From: Sulfurovum sp.
GTDB lineage: Bacteria > Campylobacterota > Campylobacteria > Campylobacterales > Sulfurovaceae
Reading direction: 5' to 3'
Length of the DNA stretch: 10,430 nucleotides
NCBI GenBank assembly: GCA_003978395.1
Contig: QNZV01000085.1
Span: 1 to 10,430 of the forward strand
Shown: in pieces, positions 1-7,083 of the stretch
Numbering within the stretch: the first letter of the stretch is position 1
How the letters are laid out: the number at the start of each line of letters is the position of its first letter
Notes under the pieces: generated by a model
What the model saw: the letters and a program-made list of their open reading frames with translations, nothing else
What the model was told of the DNA's origin: nothing
Database searches by the model: none
Made by a program: the position numbers and the translations under genes

Positions 1-818
1 TTCAAGTAGTAAATCACTCTGTTGTATCAAGATTTTTTAAAGAGGGTCTATCTGGAAAAATCAATCTTTTTCTTATTCGTCATCTCTATCCCAAAGCAGA
101 TACAATTATTCATATCTCTATGCAGATGAAAGAGGATTTCAATAGAAATTTTTTTAAAATAAAAGATGAAAGAGTGATTCATAACCCATATGATATTAAA
201 TCTATATTAGTTCAAAGCAATGACAAAATAGATGATTTTATATTTAAGAGTCATAAACGTTATCTTATTACTGTTGGTCGTCTTATTCCTCTGAAACGTT
301 TTCACGATGTATTAGAGGCTCTAAGCAAACTTGATTCAGATATTGAGTTAATTCTTTTAGGAGATGGAGTCGAGCGAAATTTTTTAGAAGAGAGAGCAAG
401 AGAGCTTTCTATAGAAAATCGTGTTCATTTTTTGGGTCAAGTCGAGAACCCTTTTAAGTATATTAAAAAATCAGATATTTTTATCTCCTCTTCTTCGGTT
501 GAAGGTTTTCCAAATGTTTTAGTTGAGTCAATGTTGTGTAAAACAGTGGTTATCTCTAGTGATTGTTTAAGTGGTCCTCGTGAGATATTAGCACCAAAAA
601 GCAAGAGTTCTAAACGTCTCTCTAATGGTATGGAGTTGAGTGAATTTGGTATTTTATATGCTGTAGGAGATACTATTGCTTTAGTAGAATCTCTTCGTTA
701 TATTTTAAAAGAGCATACGGTACTTTATGACTACCAAGATAGAGCATTTAGTAGAGCAAAAGATTTTTCTGTAGAATCTATTGCTTTGGAATATAGAGAG
801 GTGCTTTCTCATGTCTAG
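1..818 (+). CDS. GT4-family glycosyltransferase, 5'-truncated by the window edge
   Basis: The frame is open from base 3, so the visible 271 residues are the C-terminal three quarters of a protein that starts upstream; the internal ATG at 120 is not the start. The upstream part (a LYPKAD segment followed by an I-H-I-S-M-Q-M-K-E-D stretch) matches the end of a GT4 N-terminal Rossmann domain. The C-terminal nucleotide-sugar domain shows the LITVGRLIPLKRF entry motif, LLGDG, VHFLGQVENP and the EX7E motif EGFPNVLVE, followed by a GPREIL segment. The whole resembles PglJ-type enzymes that add HexNAc to undecaprenyl-pyrophosphate glycans on the cytoplasmic face of the inner membrane; donor and acceptor cannot be read from sequence. 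It overlaps the deacetylase gene downstream by 8 bp, which indicates a translationally coupled glycan operon. Confidence 0.9.
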   Translation, partial: QVVNHSVVSRFFKEGLSGKINLFLIRHLYPKADTIIHISMQMKEDFNRNFFKIKDERVIHNPYDIKSILVQSNDKIDDFIFKSHKRYLITVGRLIPLKRFHDVLEALSKLDSDIELILLGDGVERNFLEERARELSIENRVHFLGQVENPFKYIKKSDIFISSSSVEGFPNVLVESMLCKTVVISSDCLSGPREILAPKSKSSKRLSNGMELSEFGILYAVGDTIALVESLRYILKEHTVLYDYQDRAFSRAKDFSVESIALEYREVLSHV

Positions 819-1785
819 TGGAACTTTTACTATATCTTTAGATTTTGAGTTATTTTGGGGGGTACAAGCCAATAGAGAATTAGAGGAGTACCAAGAGAAT
901 TTATTAGGAGTTTATCAAGCTATTCCAAAGATATTGTCTCTTTTTAAAAAATACAATATTCATGCAACATGGGCTACGGTTGGTTTTTTATTTCATAAAG
1001 ATATAGATGAGATAAAAAAAAATACCCCTAAGATATTACCTGAATATATAAACCAACAAGTAGACCCTTATTGCTACTTAAATGCTCTTCATTCTCCCTA
1101 CTCTAAAGAGTTTTCCAAAATGCACTGTGCTTCAGAACTTATTTCAATGATTGCTTCAGAGGCAAATCAAGAGTTGGCAACACATACCTATTCTCACTTC
1201 TTTACCTATGAATCTTTGAAAAATCCTGAGGCATTTTCTACTGATATGAAACAGGCAATAGAGGTTGCATTAGAAAAAGGTTATACCTTAAAATCATTGG
1301 TATTTCCTCGTAATCAAGTTGATGTAGCTTCGTTAAAAAATTTAGAATTATTAGAAATATCAGCCTATAGAGGAAATCCAAATCATTGGGCTTATTGTGA
1401 TGGGGATAAGCCCTCTAAGTCACTTTTTTTACGTCTGTATCGTCTTTTTGATACGTATGTAAATATATCAGGACACCATACAACGATACCTATCTTAACA
1501 AAAGGGGTAACTGAGTTAAAAGCTAGCATGATGTTAAGACCTTATTTTTCTAAGTTAGCTTACTTAGAACCCTTAAAAATAAATAGAATTAAAAAAGCGA
1601 TGAGGTATGCTGCCATACATGGTCAAAATTTTCATTTATGGTGGCATCCTCATAACTTTGGAAAGAATCAAGAGAAGAATTTAAAAAATTTAGAAGAGAT
1701 ATTGTTGTCTTTTCAAAAACTTCAACAAGACCACAATATGCTCTCACTTACAATGGATGAGGTAAAAAAACATGCGAATAGATAA
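811..1785 (+). CDS. Polysaccharide deacetylase (CE4/NodB-like, WalW-type)
   Basis: This 324-residue protein probably removes acetyl groups from N-acetylated sugars. CE4 landmarks are visible: an N-terminal strand with the catalytic-type Asp (SLDFELFWG, D11), HATWATVGFL (51-60), the metal-binding His pair in ATHTYSH (H125, H129), a FPRNQ segment (R167) in the place of the family's R-x-P motif, and a C-terminal WWHPH motif (H279, H281) in the place of the family's terminal His motif. I chose ATG 811 because AGAGAGG lies at 795-801; an in-frame TTG at 781 would give 10 more residues but lacks this support. There is no signal peptide, so it should act in the cytoplasm on a lipid-linked or precursor glycan, consistent with lying between two glycosyltransferases. 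It overlaps both neighbours (8 bp and 14 bp). The substrate is not predictable. Confidence 0.85.
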   Translation: MSSGTFTISLDFELFWGVQANRELEEYQENLLGVYQAIPKILSLFKKYNIHATWATVGFLFHKDIDEIKKNTPKILPEYINQQVDPYCYLNALHSPYSKEFSKMHCASELISMIASEANQELATHTYSHFFTYESLKNPEAFSTDMKQAIEVALEKGYTLKSLVFPRNQVDVASLKNLELLEISAYRGNPNHWAYCDGDKPSKSLFLRLYRLFDTYVNISGHHTTIPILTKGVTELKASMMLRPYFSKLAYLEPLKINRIKKAMRYAAIHGQNFHLWWHPHNFGKNQEKNLKNLEEILLSFQKLQQDHNMLSLTMDEVKKHANR

Positions 1786-2980
1786 AAACTCTATACAAAC
1801 AGTTGCCATCGTGCTTAATACATCATGGAATATCTATAATTTTCGTTTGGCACTTATTCACGCATTACGCGATGCTGGGTATAGGGTTATTTTAATTGCC
1901 CCTAGAGATGAGTACAGTCAAAAATTAGAAGATGATGGTTTTATATATTATGATATTAAAATGAACAATAAGGGCGTAAATCCTTTTGAAGATTTGCTAC
2001 TTATTCATGATTTCTATAAGATATATAAAAAAACAAAGCCAGATATTCTATTAAATTATACCATTAAACCAAATATATATAGCTCTTTGGCTGCAAAGTT
2101 TTTGAAAATACCTGTTATTAATAACATTACAGGTTTGGGAACAGTATTTTTAAATAAGAACATCTCTTCATATATAGCACATTGGTTATATAAGATTTCA
2201 CTTAGTAAAAACTCTGTAGTTTTTCAAAATAGAGAGGATATGCGACTCTTTATTGAAAAGAGATTAATTAAAGAGAAGTCGGCAATATTGATTCCTGGTT
2301 CAGGTATTGATACAGAACGTTTTAAGACAAAATATAGACTCTCTAAAGATAAAAAGAATAAAAAATTTACATTTTTAATGATAGCACGCTTAATCAAAGA
2401 TAAAGGAGTCCAAGAATATATAGAAGCAATACGTCTTGTTCGTCAATCAAATAATCGTAAAAACTGTACTTTCAAAATCTTAGGTTCACTCTACTTATCT
2501 AATCCTACAGCAATTTCTCAAAAAGAGTTGGATTCTTGGGTTGAAGAGGGATTGATTGAATACTTGGGACATTCTGATAATGTTCAAGAGGAGATTGATA
2601 AAGTTGATTGTGTGGTACTACCTTCTTATCGTGAGGGCTTATCGAGAGTTTTACTTGAAGCTTCAAGTATGGGAAAACCAATTATTACAACTAATGTTCC
2701 TGGATGTAAAGATGTTGTTGATGATGGAGTGAATGGCTATTTGGTTGAGGTAAAAAATAGTGTAGAGCTAGCCCAAGCCATTAATAAAATGGTTAATTTA
2801 CCTAAAAACAAGTTACTCTCTATGGGGAAAGAGGGTCGAGAGAAAGTAGTTAATAATTTTTCTCAACAAAAAGTTATTGATAAGTATCTATTTTTATTAC
2901 AGAGATTAAAGTTAGAGAAAATAATAGAATTTAAAAGTAATATTCATAATATCTATACAACACAACCAACATTATGGTAA
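1772..2980 (+). CDS. GT4-family glycosyltransferase, PglA-like
   Basis: This is a complete 402-residue GT-B enzyme. The N-terminal domain begins with an ALNTSWNIYNFR-like segment (about residues 13-25), continues with APRDEYSQKL and ends near the NNITGLG acceptor-domain loop. The C-terminal domain has FLMIARLIKDKGV (about 200-213), a LGHSDNV segment and the EX7E motif EGLSRVLLE followed by GKPIITTNVPGC. The layout and the APRDEY..KL segment resemble PglA, which transfers GalNAc to bacillosamine-PP-undecaprenol, but the true donor is unknown. ATG 1772 is preceded by GAGG at 1759-1762 and overlaps the deacetylase end by 14 bp, so the two are coupled. It is the last gene of the operon, as a strong intrinsic terminator follows 16 bp after the stop. 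Confidence 0.9.
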   Translation: MRIDKNSIQTVAIVLNTSWNIYNFRLALIHALRDAGYRVILIAPRDEYSQKLEDDGFIYYDIKMNNKGVNPFEDLLLIHDFYKIYKKTKPDILLNYTIKPNIYSSLAAKFLKIPVINNITGLGTVFLNKNISSYIAHWLYKISLSKNSVVFQNREDMRLFIEKRLIKEKSAILIPGSGIDTERFKTKYRLSKDKKNKKFTFLMIARLIKDKGVQEYIEAIRLVRQSNNRKNCTFKILGSLYLSNPTAISQKELDSWVEEGLIEYLGHSDNVQEEIDKVDCVVLPSYREGLSRVLLEASSMGKPIITTNVPGCKDVVDDGVNGYLVEVKNSVELAQAINKMVNLPKNKLLSMGKEGREKVVNNFSQQKVIDKYLFLLQRLKLEKIIEFKSNIHNIYTTQPTLW

Positions 2981-2996
2981 AACAAGAATAATACAG

Positions 2997-3023
2997 AAGA
3001 GCAAGGAGAGCTTGCTCTTTTTT
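2997..3023 (+). terminator. Rho-independent terminator of the glycan operon
   Basis: A perfect 9-bp stem, AAGAGCAAG (2997-3005) and CTTGCTCTT (3011-3019), encloses the loop GAGAG. The 3' arm runs directly into four more T residues (3020-3023), giving six consecutive T. On the minus strand no T-run follows, so it should terminate only rightward transcription, separating the operon from the convergent DUF420 gene. Confidence 0.9.
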
Positions 3024-3029
3024 CAATAC

Positions 3030-3509
3030 TTAATAGACAAAAAGTAGAAGATAAACCCATATTCCTGTAAAACCTGTTAAGAAAATACCAATAAATGTAT
3101 AAATACCTGCTTTTTTATGTGATGCAGAAAATGAACCTGGTAGTTTATGGCTCTTATTTGATTTTCTAGCCTGAAATAGAGTCTTTGTCCAAAGAAAGAG
3201 TGAGATTACAGCAATAATAATGTGAACAATTAGTACCCATAGTGCATAGTTATGTGGAGTATGGCTCTCTTCCATAAAGCTCTTGAACCCTCCACCTAAC
3301 CGAACACCATACTCAAAATATCCTACAACAATAACCGAAATAATAAAAATAAGTGTCTGAGTGAAACCATGTATTTTATATGATTTTCTTTTTGCCATAT
3401 TAATAGCAACCAAGACTAAAAAAGGTAAAAGAGCGACAACAATAGTAACAAAATCCATAAAAAAAGGAGCTCTAGTACCTAAAAAACCTTCTTGAAACAT
3501 ATAATTCAT
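3030..3509 (-). CDS. DUF420-family four-helix membrane protein
   Basis: This 159-residue integral membrane protein has four hydrophobic helices at about 18-36, 49-66, 87-107 and 135-157. It resembles DUF420 (YozB/CtaM-like) proteins, a family linked in Gram-positive bacteria to haem-copper oxidase maturation; that role here is inference. Histidines typical of the family sit near helix ends: H47 (K-I-H-G), H83/H86 in an ESHTPHN loop, H96 inside helix 3 and H131 before helix 4. They could bind haem or metal. The start is well supported: AGGA at 3519-3516, six bases before the ATG. A probable extended -10 promoter lies just upstream (3541-3549), so the gene can be expressed independently of the LysM gene 68 bp upstream. 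No respiratory gene is adjacent. Confidence 0.75.
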   Translation of the reverse strand: MNYMFQEGFLGTRAPFFMDFVTIVVALLPFLVLVAINMAKRKSYKIHGFTQTLIFIISVIVVGYFEYGVRLGGGFKSFMEESHTPHNYALWVLIVHIIIAVISLFLWTKTLFQARKSNKSHKLPGSFSASHKKAGIYTFIGIFLTGFTGIWVYLLLFVY

Positions 3510-3540
3510 AATTTTTCCTAATATTCAAAATTTAAATTAG

Positions 3541-3549
3541 AATATAGCA
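3541..3549 (-). promoter_or_regulatory. Probable extended -10 promoter for the DUF420 gene
   Basis: Read on the minus strand the sequence is TGCTATATT, a TG-n-TATATT extended -10. The predicted start of transcription near 3534 leaves a leader of about 25 bases with the AGGA ribosome site. The -10 lies within a short dyad (GAATAT AGCAGG ATATTC, 3540-3557). No clear -35 is seen, which is usual in Campylobacterota. Confidence 0.4.
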
Positions 3550-3577
3550 GGATATTCTTAATTTTACATAGATTATT

Positions 3578-4345
3578 TTAAGTAGGAATACGTAATCGTT
3601 GACCTACAAAAATCTCATTTGGATTCTTTATTATTTCAGGGTTTGCCATAAAAATTTTGGGATAAGCATCAATACTTCCATAGGCTTTTTTGGCAATCTT
3701 GGAGAGAGTATCTCCTTTTTTAACGATAATTATTCTCATCTCATTTGACCGTACATCAATTTCTTTTTTTATAGCTTGTTCATAACTAGAAGGGATTGTT
3801 TTGGTAGATAATAATGCCAAATTTAAATCTTCTCTAAGTTGTACCTGCTTATCTATATCCTTTCTATTTTTTGAGCTAGAGAGAATCACTTTATTATAAT
3901 GATTACTCTCTTTAAGTGTTTTATGCTTAATTATATTTTTTTCAGCAGATAAAAGTTGTGTTTCTAGTGGAATCTCCTCTTTTTGATTAATTTGTGCTAA
4001 AATAATTTTTACAATTAATGCAACATCTTTTGGACTAACTGCATAAGTTTTTTTTACAGCTCTATTTTCATTCATTATTTTTATTTGAGCCAATGTATCT
4101 TTTGAAATTTTTTCTTCTATCGTTTGGGAAACACTTTGTCTAGTAATAGGTTCTTTTTTTATTATCTCAAAATAATTAGAGAGATAGATAATTAAAATAG
4201 TAATTAATCCTAAGGCAAAAATAATAAATCCAAGTTTCATAATTTTTTGAAAAGAGAATTCACTATCATAATCTTCGAGCATCTCCATCTCTTCTTTATA
4301 CGCATTGTAGTACGCACTGTTGTTTTTATTTGAATTGTAATACAT
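3578..4345 (-). CDS. Membrane-anchored LysM-domain protein
   Basis: This 255-residue protein has an acidic N-terminus rich in Tyr and Asn, one transmembrane segment at about 36-56, then a long, probably helical and coiled periplasmic stretch rich in Lys, Glu and Gln. It ends with a single LysM peptidoglycan-binding domain at about 203-254 (VKKGDTLSKIAKKAYG, then NPNEIFVGQRLRIP). The topology suggests cytoplasmic N-terminus and a periplasmic LysM that holds the protein to the cell wall. No catalytic domain is visible, so it is a tether or scaffold and not an obvious hydrolase. The ATG start is preceded by AAGGAG (4357-4352) with a 6-base spacer, an excellent site. It lies alone after a 300-bp gap and 68 bp before the DUF420 gene on the same strand; there is no obvious functional link between them. 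Confidence 0.85.
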   Translation of the reverse strand: MYYNSNKNNSAYYNAYKEEMEMLEDYDSEFSFQKIMKLGFIIFALGLITILIIYLSNYFEIIKKEPITRQSVSQTIEEKISKDTLAQIKIMNENRAVKKTYAVSPKDVALIVKIILAQINQKEEIPLETQLLSAEKNIIKHKTLKESNHYNKVILSSSKNRKDIDKQVQLREDLNLALLSTKTIPSSYEQAIKKEIDVRSNEMRIIIVKKGDTLSKIAKKAYGSIDAYPKIFMANPEIIKNPNEIFVGQRLRIPT

Positions 4346-4369
4346 ATATTGCTCCTTACTATTATATTT

Positions 4370-4398
4370 AACTTTATCTATTAGATAGTAATAAAGTT
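4370..4398. promoter_or_regulatory. Dyad upstream of the LysM gene, candidate operator
   Basis: A 13-base near-perfect palindrome, TATCTA-T-TAGATA (4375-4387), sits inside a wider inverted repeat AACTTTAT (4370-4377) / ATAAAGTT (4391-4398). On the minus strand a possible -10 hexamer TACTAT (4390-4385) overlaps it, which would place the dyad at the core promoter of the LysM gene. In such AT-rich DNA, chance is a serious alternative. Confidence 0.25.
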
Positions 4399-4514
4399 TA
4401 ACATAAAATAACTTAAAATATAATTTAACAATATTTTTTTTTTAGTTTATAGTATTTTTTTTAAAAAAGAAGATTCTTCACGATTGAAACACATTGCAGG
4501 GTTATACTGTCGCC

Positions 4515-4637
4515 ATGAGAGTTACGATATTCTCCTCAATATTTCCCAAGGACTCTCATAGATAGTTTTATATTTAATATTTTATAATTGCTTTAAACTT
4601 TTCCCCTTCCTTTAGTAAGGAAAAATATAAAACTATC
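4515..4637. ncRNA. Candidate structured RNA or structured 3' untranslated region
   Basis: Two abutting stem systems are visible. Arm A is ATGAGAGT (4515-4522) with ACTCTCAT (4552-4559), enclosing a smaller ATATT (4527-4531) / AATAT (4538-4542) hairpin. Arm B is a perfect 15-bp pair, GATAGTTTTATATTT (4561-4575) with AAATATAAAACTATC (4623-4637), enclosing TTCCTT (4607-4612) / AAGGAA (4617-4622), which abuts the outer 3' arm. It could be a small RNA on either strand, the 3' region of the minus-strand gene ending at 4649, or a relic of a palindromic mobile element. It matches no RNA family I recognise, and neither strand shows a T-run directly after arm B. Confidence 0.35.
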
Positions 4638-4648
4638 AAACTATTTGA

Positions 4649-5167
4649 TTATTTTCCTCCCCACCCATGCATTTTTTTTGCAATAAGAATGTCATAGTTT
4701 TTAAATATATCTAAGCTACTAATAGCTACAAATAGATACTCTTCTAAAAAACTCCACCACTCATCACTGTTTTTTTGATTATTTTTTTCTAAAAAGAGAA
4801 CAAGATGACCAGCACTTTTGATATGTGAATGAATACTTTTTGCAAAAAATTTACGATGCTCTTCTGGAATAGTTGCTGTAACAAAGAGTACATCATACTG
4901 TTTTGCCAAAGATGAATAGCGACGTTGATTCCATTTAATAGGTTTAACTGTAGATAAGCTATTGTTTCCATAAAGCTCTTTGGCTTTTATAAGAAATGAT
5001 TCATCCAGAACATTGAGTTGATATTCATGTTCTCGCTCTAAACATAAAGTACTTAATATAGTAGAGAACTCTTCTCCTCCATCTGAAAATTGTGATACTC
5101 TTAATCCAGGATGATTAGGAATAATCTCTAAAAGTTGTGTAATTGATTGGGTTTCTAATTTTTTCAT
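4649..5167 (-). CDS. Uncharacterised protein, possibly methyltransferase-fold
   Basis: I do not firmly recognise this 172-residue soluble protein. Alternating hydrophobic strands and helices (LRVSQFSDGGEEF near 22-34, YQLNVLDE at 49-56, YDVLFVTATIPEEHR at 91-105, GHLVLFLEK at 120-128, YDILIAKKMHGWGG at 158-171) are arranged like the second half of a Rossmann-type SAM-dependent methyltransferase. The DVLFV and LVLFLEK strands resemble strands 4 and 5, and the C-terminal strand ends in the basic segment typical of strand 7. The usual glycine-rich SAM loop is not convincing (only SDGGEEF), so catalytic activity is doubtful. The start has a weak ribosome site (AGAG). It is transcribed divergently from the nitrilase-family gene across a 100-bp gap. 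Confidence 0.55.
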   Translation of the reverse strand: MKKLETQSITQLLEIIPNHPGLRVSQFSDGGEEFSTILSTLCLEREHEYQLNVLDESFLIKAKELYGNNSLSTVKPIKWNQRRYSSLAKQYDVLFVTATIPEEHRKFFAKSIHSHIKSAGHLVLFLEKNNQKNSDEWWSFLEEYLFVAISSLDIFKNYDILIAKKMHGWGGK

Positions 5168-5205
5168 ATTTTACTCTAGCTAAAATCTTCTAAAGTTATT
5201 ATTTG

Positions 5206-5211
5206 TATAAT
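5206..5211 (+). promoter_or_regulatory. Probable -10 box for the nitrilase-family gene
   Basis: A perfect TATAAT preceded directly by TG lies in the divergent gap. Transcription would start near 5218, leaving a leader of about 50 bases containing the GAGAGGA ribosome site at 5251-5257. No good -35 is visible. Confidence 0.45.
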
Positions 5212-5270
5212 CATTTTTACTTTACAAGTTAAAAAAATGTTACATTAATTGAGAGGAAATTCCAATTTTG

Positions 5271-5999
5271 ATGAGTTATAAAAATAAAACACTTTTAGTT
5301 CTAAGTTTACAACTTAAAACAGAAAAGAGTTACAATGAAAATCTTACAAAACTACTTTCTATCATAGAGGATACAGAAGCAGAACTTATTGTTACCCCTG
5401 AACTCTGTTTAACTAATTTTGATTATAAAAATTTTGAAAGAGTGGCAGATTTTTATGAAACAGCTCTATCTCAACTACTAAAAGCTATTTCTGATAAAAT
5501 ACTAGTATTAACCATGACCAAAAAAGAGGGCAATAATTTTGTTAATCAAGCTTTGGTTATTCATAAGCATAAAGTTATTCATAAACAAAATAAATACAGA
5601 CTCTTTACCCTTGGAGATGAGACCAAATATTTTAAAGCAGGAGTGCAAGAGGATATAGTTAAATTTTCTATTAATGGTATCTCTTATGGTATTTTAATCT
5701 GTTTTGAATTGCGTTTTAAAGCATTGTGGAAACAGTTAGAGGGGGCAGATATTATTTTGATTCCTGCACGTTGGGGAGAACCTCGCAAGAAACACCTAGA
5801 GACTCTTTCACAAGCTTTAGCAATTATCAATCAAACATTTATTATTGTAAGTAATTCAGCTGATGATGATATGGCAAGTTCTTCAGCTATTATCTCTCCG
5901 TGGGGGGAGAGTTATATGAATGATAGTTTAGAGTATCTTGAACAGAAAATTAATTTTAAAGAGATAAAAAAAACCCGTCGTATGATTAATATGCATTAA
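5271..5999 (+). CDS. Carbon-nitrogen hydrolase (nitrilase superfamily)
   Basis: This soluble protein of 242 residues has the nitrilase fold's Glu-Lys-Cys triad: Glu in VTPELCLTNF (E44), Lys in KQNKYRLF (K108) and Cys in ILICFELRF (C144), numbered from ATG 5271. The C-terminal half has the usual GADIILIPARWG strand and a VSNSA strand. Such enzymes hydrolyse amides; the short length (family about 260-280) and lack of a fused domain fit the omega-amidase/Nit group, but the substrate is unknown. Two start codons are possible: TTG 5268 (10 bases after GAGAGGA) and ATG 5271 (13 bases after); the difference is one residue. It has its own promoter and overlaps the convergent TPR lipoprotein gene by 14 bp at its 3' end. 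Confidence 0.85.
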   Translation: MSYKNKTLLVLSLQLKTEKSYNENLTKLLSIIEDTEAELIVTPELCLTNFDYKNFERVADFYETALSQLLKAISDKILVLTMTKKEGNNFVNQALVIHKHKVIHKQNKYRLFTLGDETKYFKAGVQEDIVKFSINGISYGILICFELRFKALWKQLEGADIILIPARWGEPRKKHLETLSQALAIINQTFIIVSNSADDDMASSSAIISPWGESYMNDSLEYLEQKINFKEIKKTRRMINMH

Positions 6000-6750
6000 T
6001 ATGAATATCTTTTAATTTTATCTCTTCATCTTGTTGTATCATTTTCTTAGCATACTCTTTAGCATGTTTATAATCTTTTAATGCAAAATATAGTTGAGTA
6101 ATATCTTTATAGTTTCTTTGGGTAATATCATGCTCTTCTCCAAATAGCTTTTTATTAATTTCAAGAGCTTGTTTATAGTAATTTATAGCTTCTTGAGTCT
6201 CTCCTAGCTTATCACGTAAAACGGCTAAATTACTATAACTTATAGCGATATCTTCTTGTTCTTTTTGAACTATATTTTTTTTAATATCAAGTGTCTCTTC
6301 TGTTAAACTAATAGCCTTAGTTGTTTTTCCCATAGAGGCATAAACAGTTCCTAAATTATTGTAGCTTTCAGCTGTTTGACTACTATTTTTTCCTAGAAGT
6401 TTTTCACGAATTTGTAAAGCCTTCTTTATATATAGTAGTGCTTTTTGAAGTTTTCCCTGTTTTTTATAGACAAGTCCCAAGTTATTATAGCCTGTCGCAG
6501 TATTTAAATCCTCTGTACTAAGAATACGTTCTTTTATCAATAAAGATTGATGTAAATATTGAAGAGCTAAATCATAATTGCCATCAATATAGGCATCTGT
6601 TCCTTGATTATTTAAAATATTTGCTTTTAAGAGTTGCTCTTTTTTTTCTATAGAGAGCATACTACCTGTAGAAAATTTACTAAAAATATTTTTGTTTGCA
6701 CATCCTACTAATAAAAACAGTGTAAATAGAATAAAATAGAGTTTTTGCAA
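5986..6750 (-). CDS. TPR-repeat lipoprotein
   Basis: This 254-residue protein begins with a lipoprotein signal peptide whose lipobox LVGC places the lipidated cysteine at C17. The mature part holds tandem tetratricopeptide repeats of the long 42-residue type (kinesin-light-chain-like), seen as recurring YNNLG-x-VY...G....A....ALxI blocks: about 46-80, 84-122, 126-164, 168-206 and a degenerate last one to about 245. This is a protein-binding scaffold, anchored to inner or outer membrane (Asn rather than Asp follows Cys+1 Ala, so the outer membrane is possible). The start is TTG at 6750, supported by AGGA at 6760-6757 with a 6-base spacer; the nearby ATG at 6757-6755 is out of frame. The binding partner is unknown. 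Confidence 0.85.
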   Translation of the reverse strand: MQKLYFILFTLFLLVGCANKNIFSKFSTGSMLSIEKKEQLLKANILNNQGTDAYIDGNYDLALQYLHQSLLIKERILSTEDLNTATGYNNLGLVYKKQGKLQKALLYIKKALQIREKLLGKNSSQTAESYNNLGTVYASMGKTTKAISLTEETLDIKKNIVQKEQEDIAISYSNLAVLRDKLGETQEAINYYKQALEINKKLFGEEHDITQRNYKDITQLYFALKDYKHAKEYAKKMIQQDEEIKLKDIHINAY

Positions 6751-6801
6751 AGAGCATCCTATATTTGAAAATAATTTTTATACTTATTGAAATTTACGAT
6801 T

Positions 6802-6807
6802 ATTATA
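6802..6807 (-). promoter_or_regulatory. Probable -10 box for the TPR lipoprotein gene
   Basis: On the minus strand this reads TATAAT. Transcription starting near 6795 would leave a leader of about 45 bases with AGGA near the TTG start. A second, weaker candidate (TATAAA, 6782-6777) lies closer to the gene. Confidence 0.4.
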
Positions 6808-7045
6808 TCTAATTATCTTTTTAGATCTCTTGTTAATGTTTTTTAATAGCCTTTAAAATAAGATTCTGCTCAATAGATTCTCTCCTAACAGAGGTTTTTG
6901 TTTAAATTCCCATTTTTTTCTATAGTAATTTTAAGAAATATTCTACCCCAAAAGTGGTAAAAAAGTAAATAATAAGAAGTCGCTGCGAAAGTTAAGCTAA
7001 TTATTTAACTTGCATTGCCTAACAAGTTTTACACATTAATTTCGC

Positions 7046-7051
7046 TAAAAT
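7046..7051 (+). promoter_or_regulatory. Possible -10 box for the tRNA nucleotidyltransferase gene
   Basis: TAAAAT lies 32 bases before the ATG, giving a start near 7058 and a leader of about 26 bases with AGAGGT at 7072-7077. No correctly spaced -35 is present; a TTTACA at 7028-7033 is too close. Confidence 0.35.
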
Positions 7052-7083
7052 TCACTACTAAAATAAAAAATAGAGGTCAAACA

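Larger units (their letters stand above)
4346..4648. other. Gene-free stretch, AT-rich leader plus structured block
   Basis: No convincing reading frame is present. The left part (4346-4470) is very AT-rich and contains the LysM ribosome site, the dyad at 4370-4398 and long A/T runs. The right part (about 4480-4640) is less AT-rich and packed with inverted repeats, described separately. A weak GAAG-AAT-CTTC hairpin followed by six T on the minus strand (4480-4463) could terminate transcription coming from the 172-residue gene at 4649-5167. Confidence 0.5.
6751..7083. other. Divergent gene-free stretch between the TPR lipoprotein and tRNA nucleotidyltransferase genes
   Basis: About 330 bases without a credible gene. 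The left end carries the lipoprotein promoter and the right end the probable promoter and ribosome site of the nucleotidyltransferase. The middle holds only short features: an AAGTTAA (6989-6995) / TTAACTT (7005-7011) inverted repeat with a 9-base loop, and a weak CTCT-AGAG hairpin followed by T residues near 6882-6900. I see no tRNA, repeat array or mobile-element end. Confidence 0.5.

Noticed and set aside
4480..4488. GATTGAAAC, the typical 3' end of many CRISPR repeats
   Set aside because: It occurs once, with no second copy at repeat-plus-spacer distance and no cas gene in the window.
4789..4971. 60-codon open frame on the minus strand
   Set aside because: It lies entirely inside the 172-residue gene in another frame, has low-complexity composition and no ribosome site.
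6980..7020. Possible tRNA-like segment before the tRNA nucleotidyltransferase gene
   Set aside because: Only one 7-bp stem (AAGTTAA/TTAACTT) is present; no acceptor stem, no TTCGA-type T-loop and no CCA end.
7015..7083. 23-residue N-terminal extension of the nucleotidyltransferase from TTG 7015
   Set aside because: No ribosome site precedes TTG 7015, the extension is unlike the family, and the likely promoter at 7046-7051 lies inside it.
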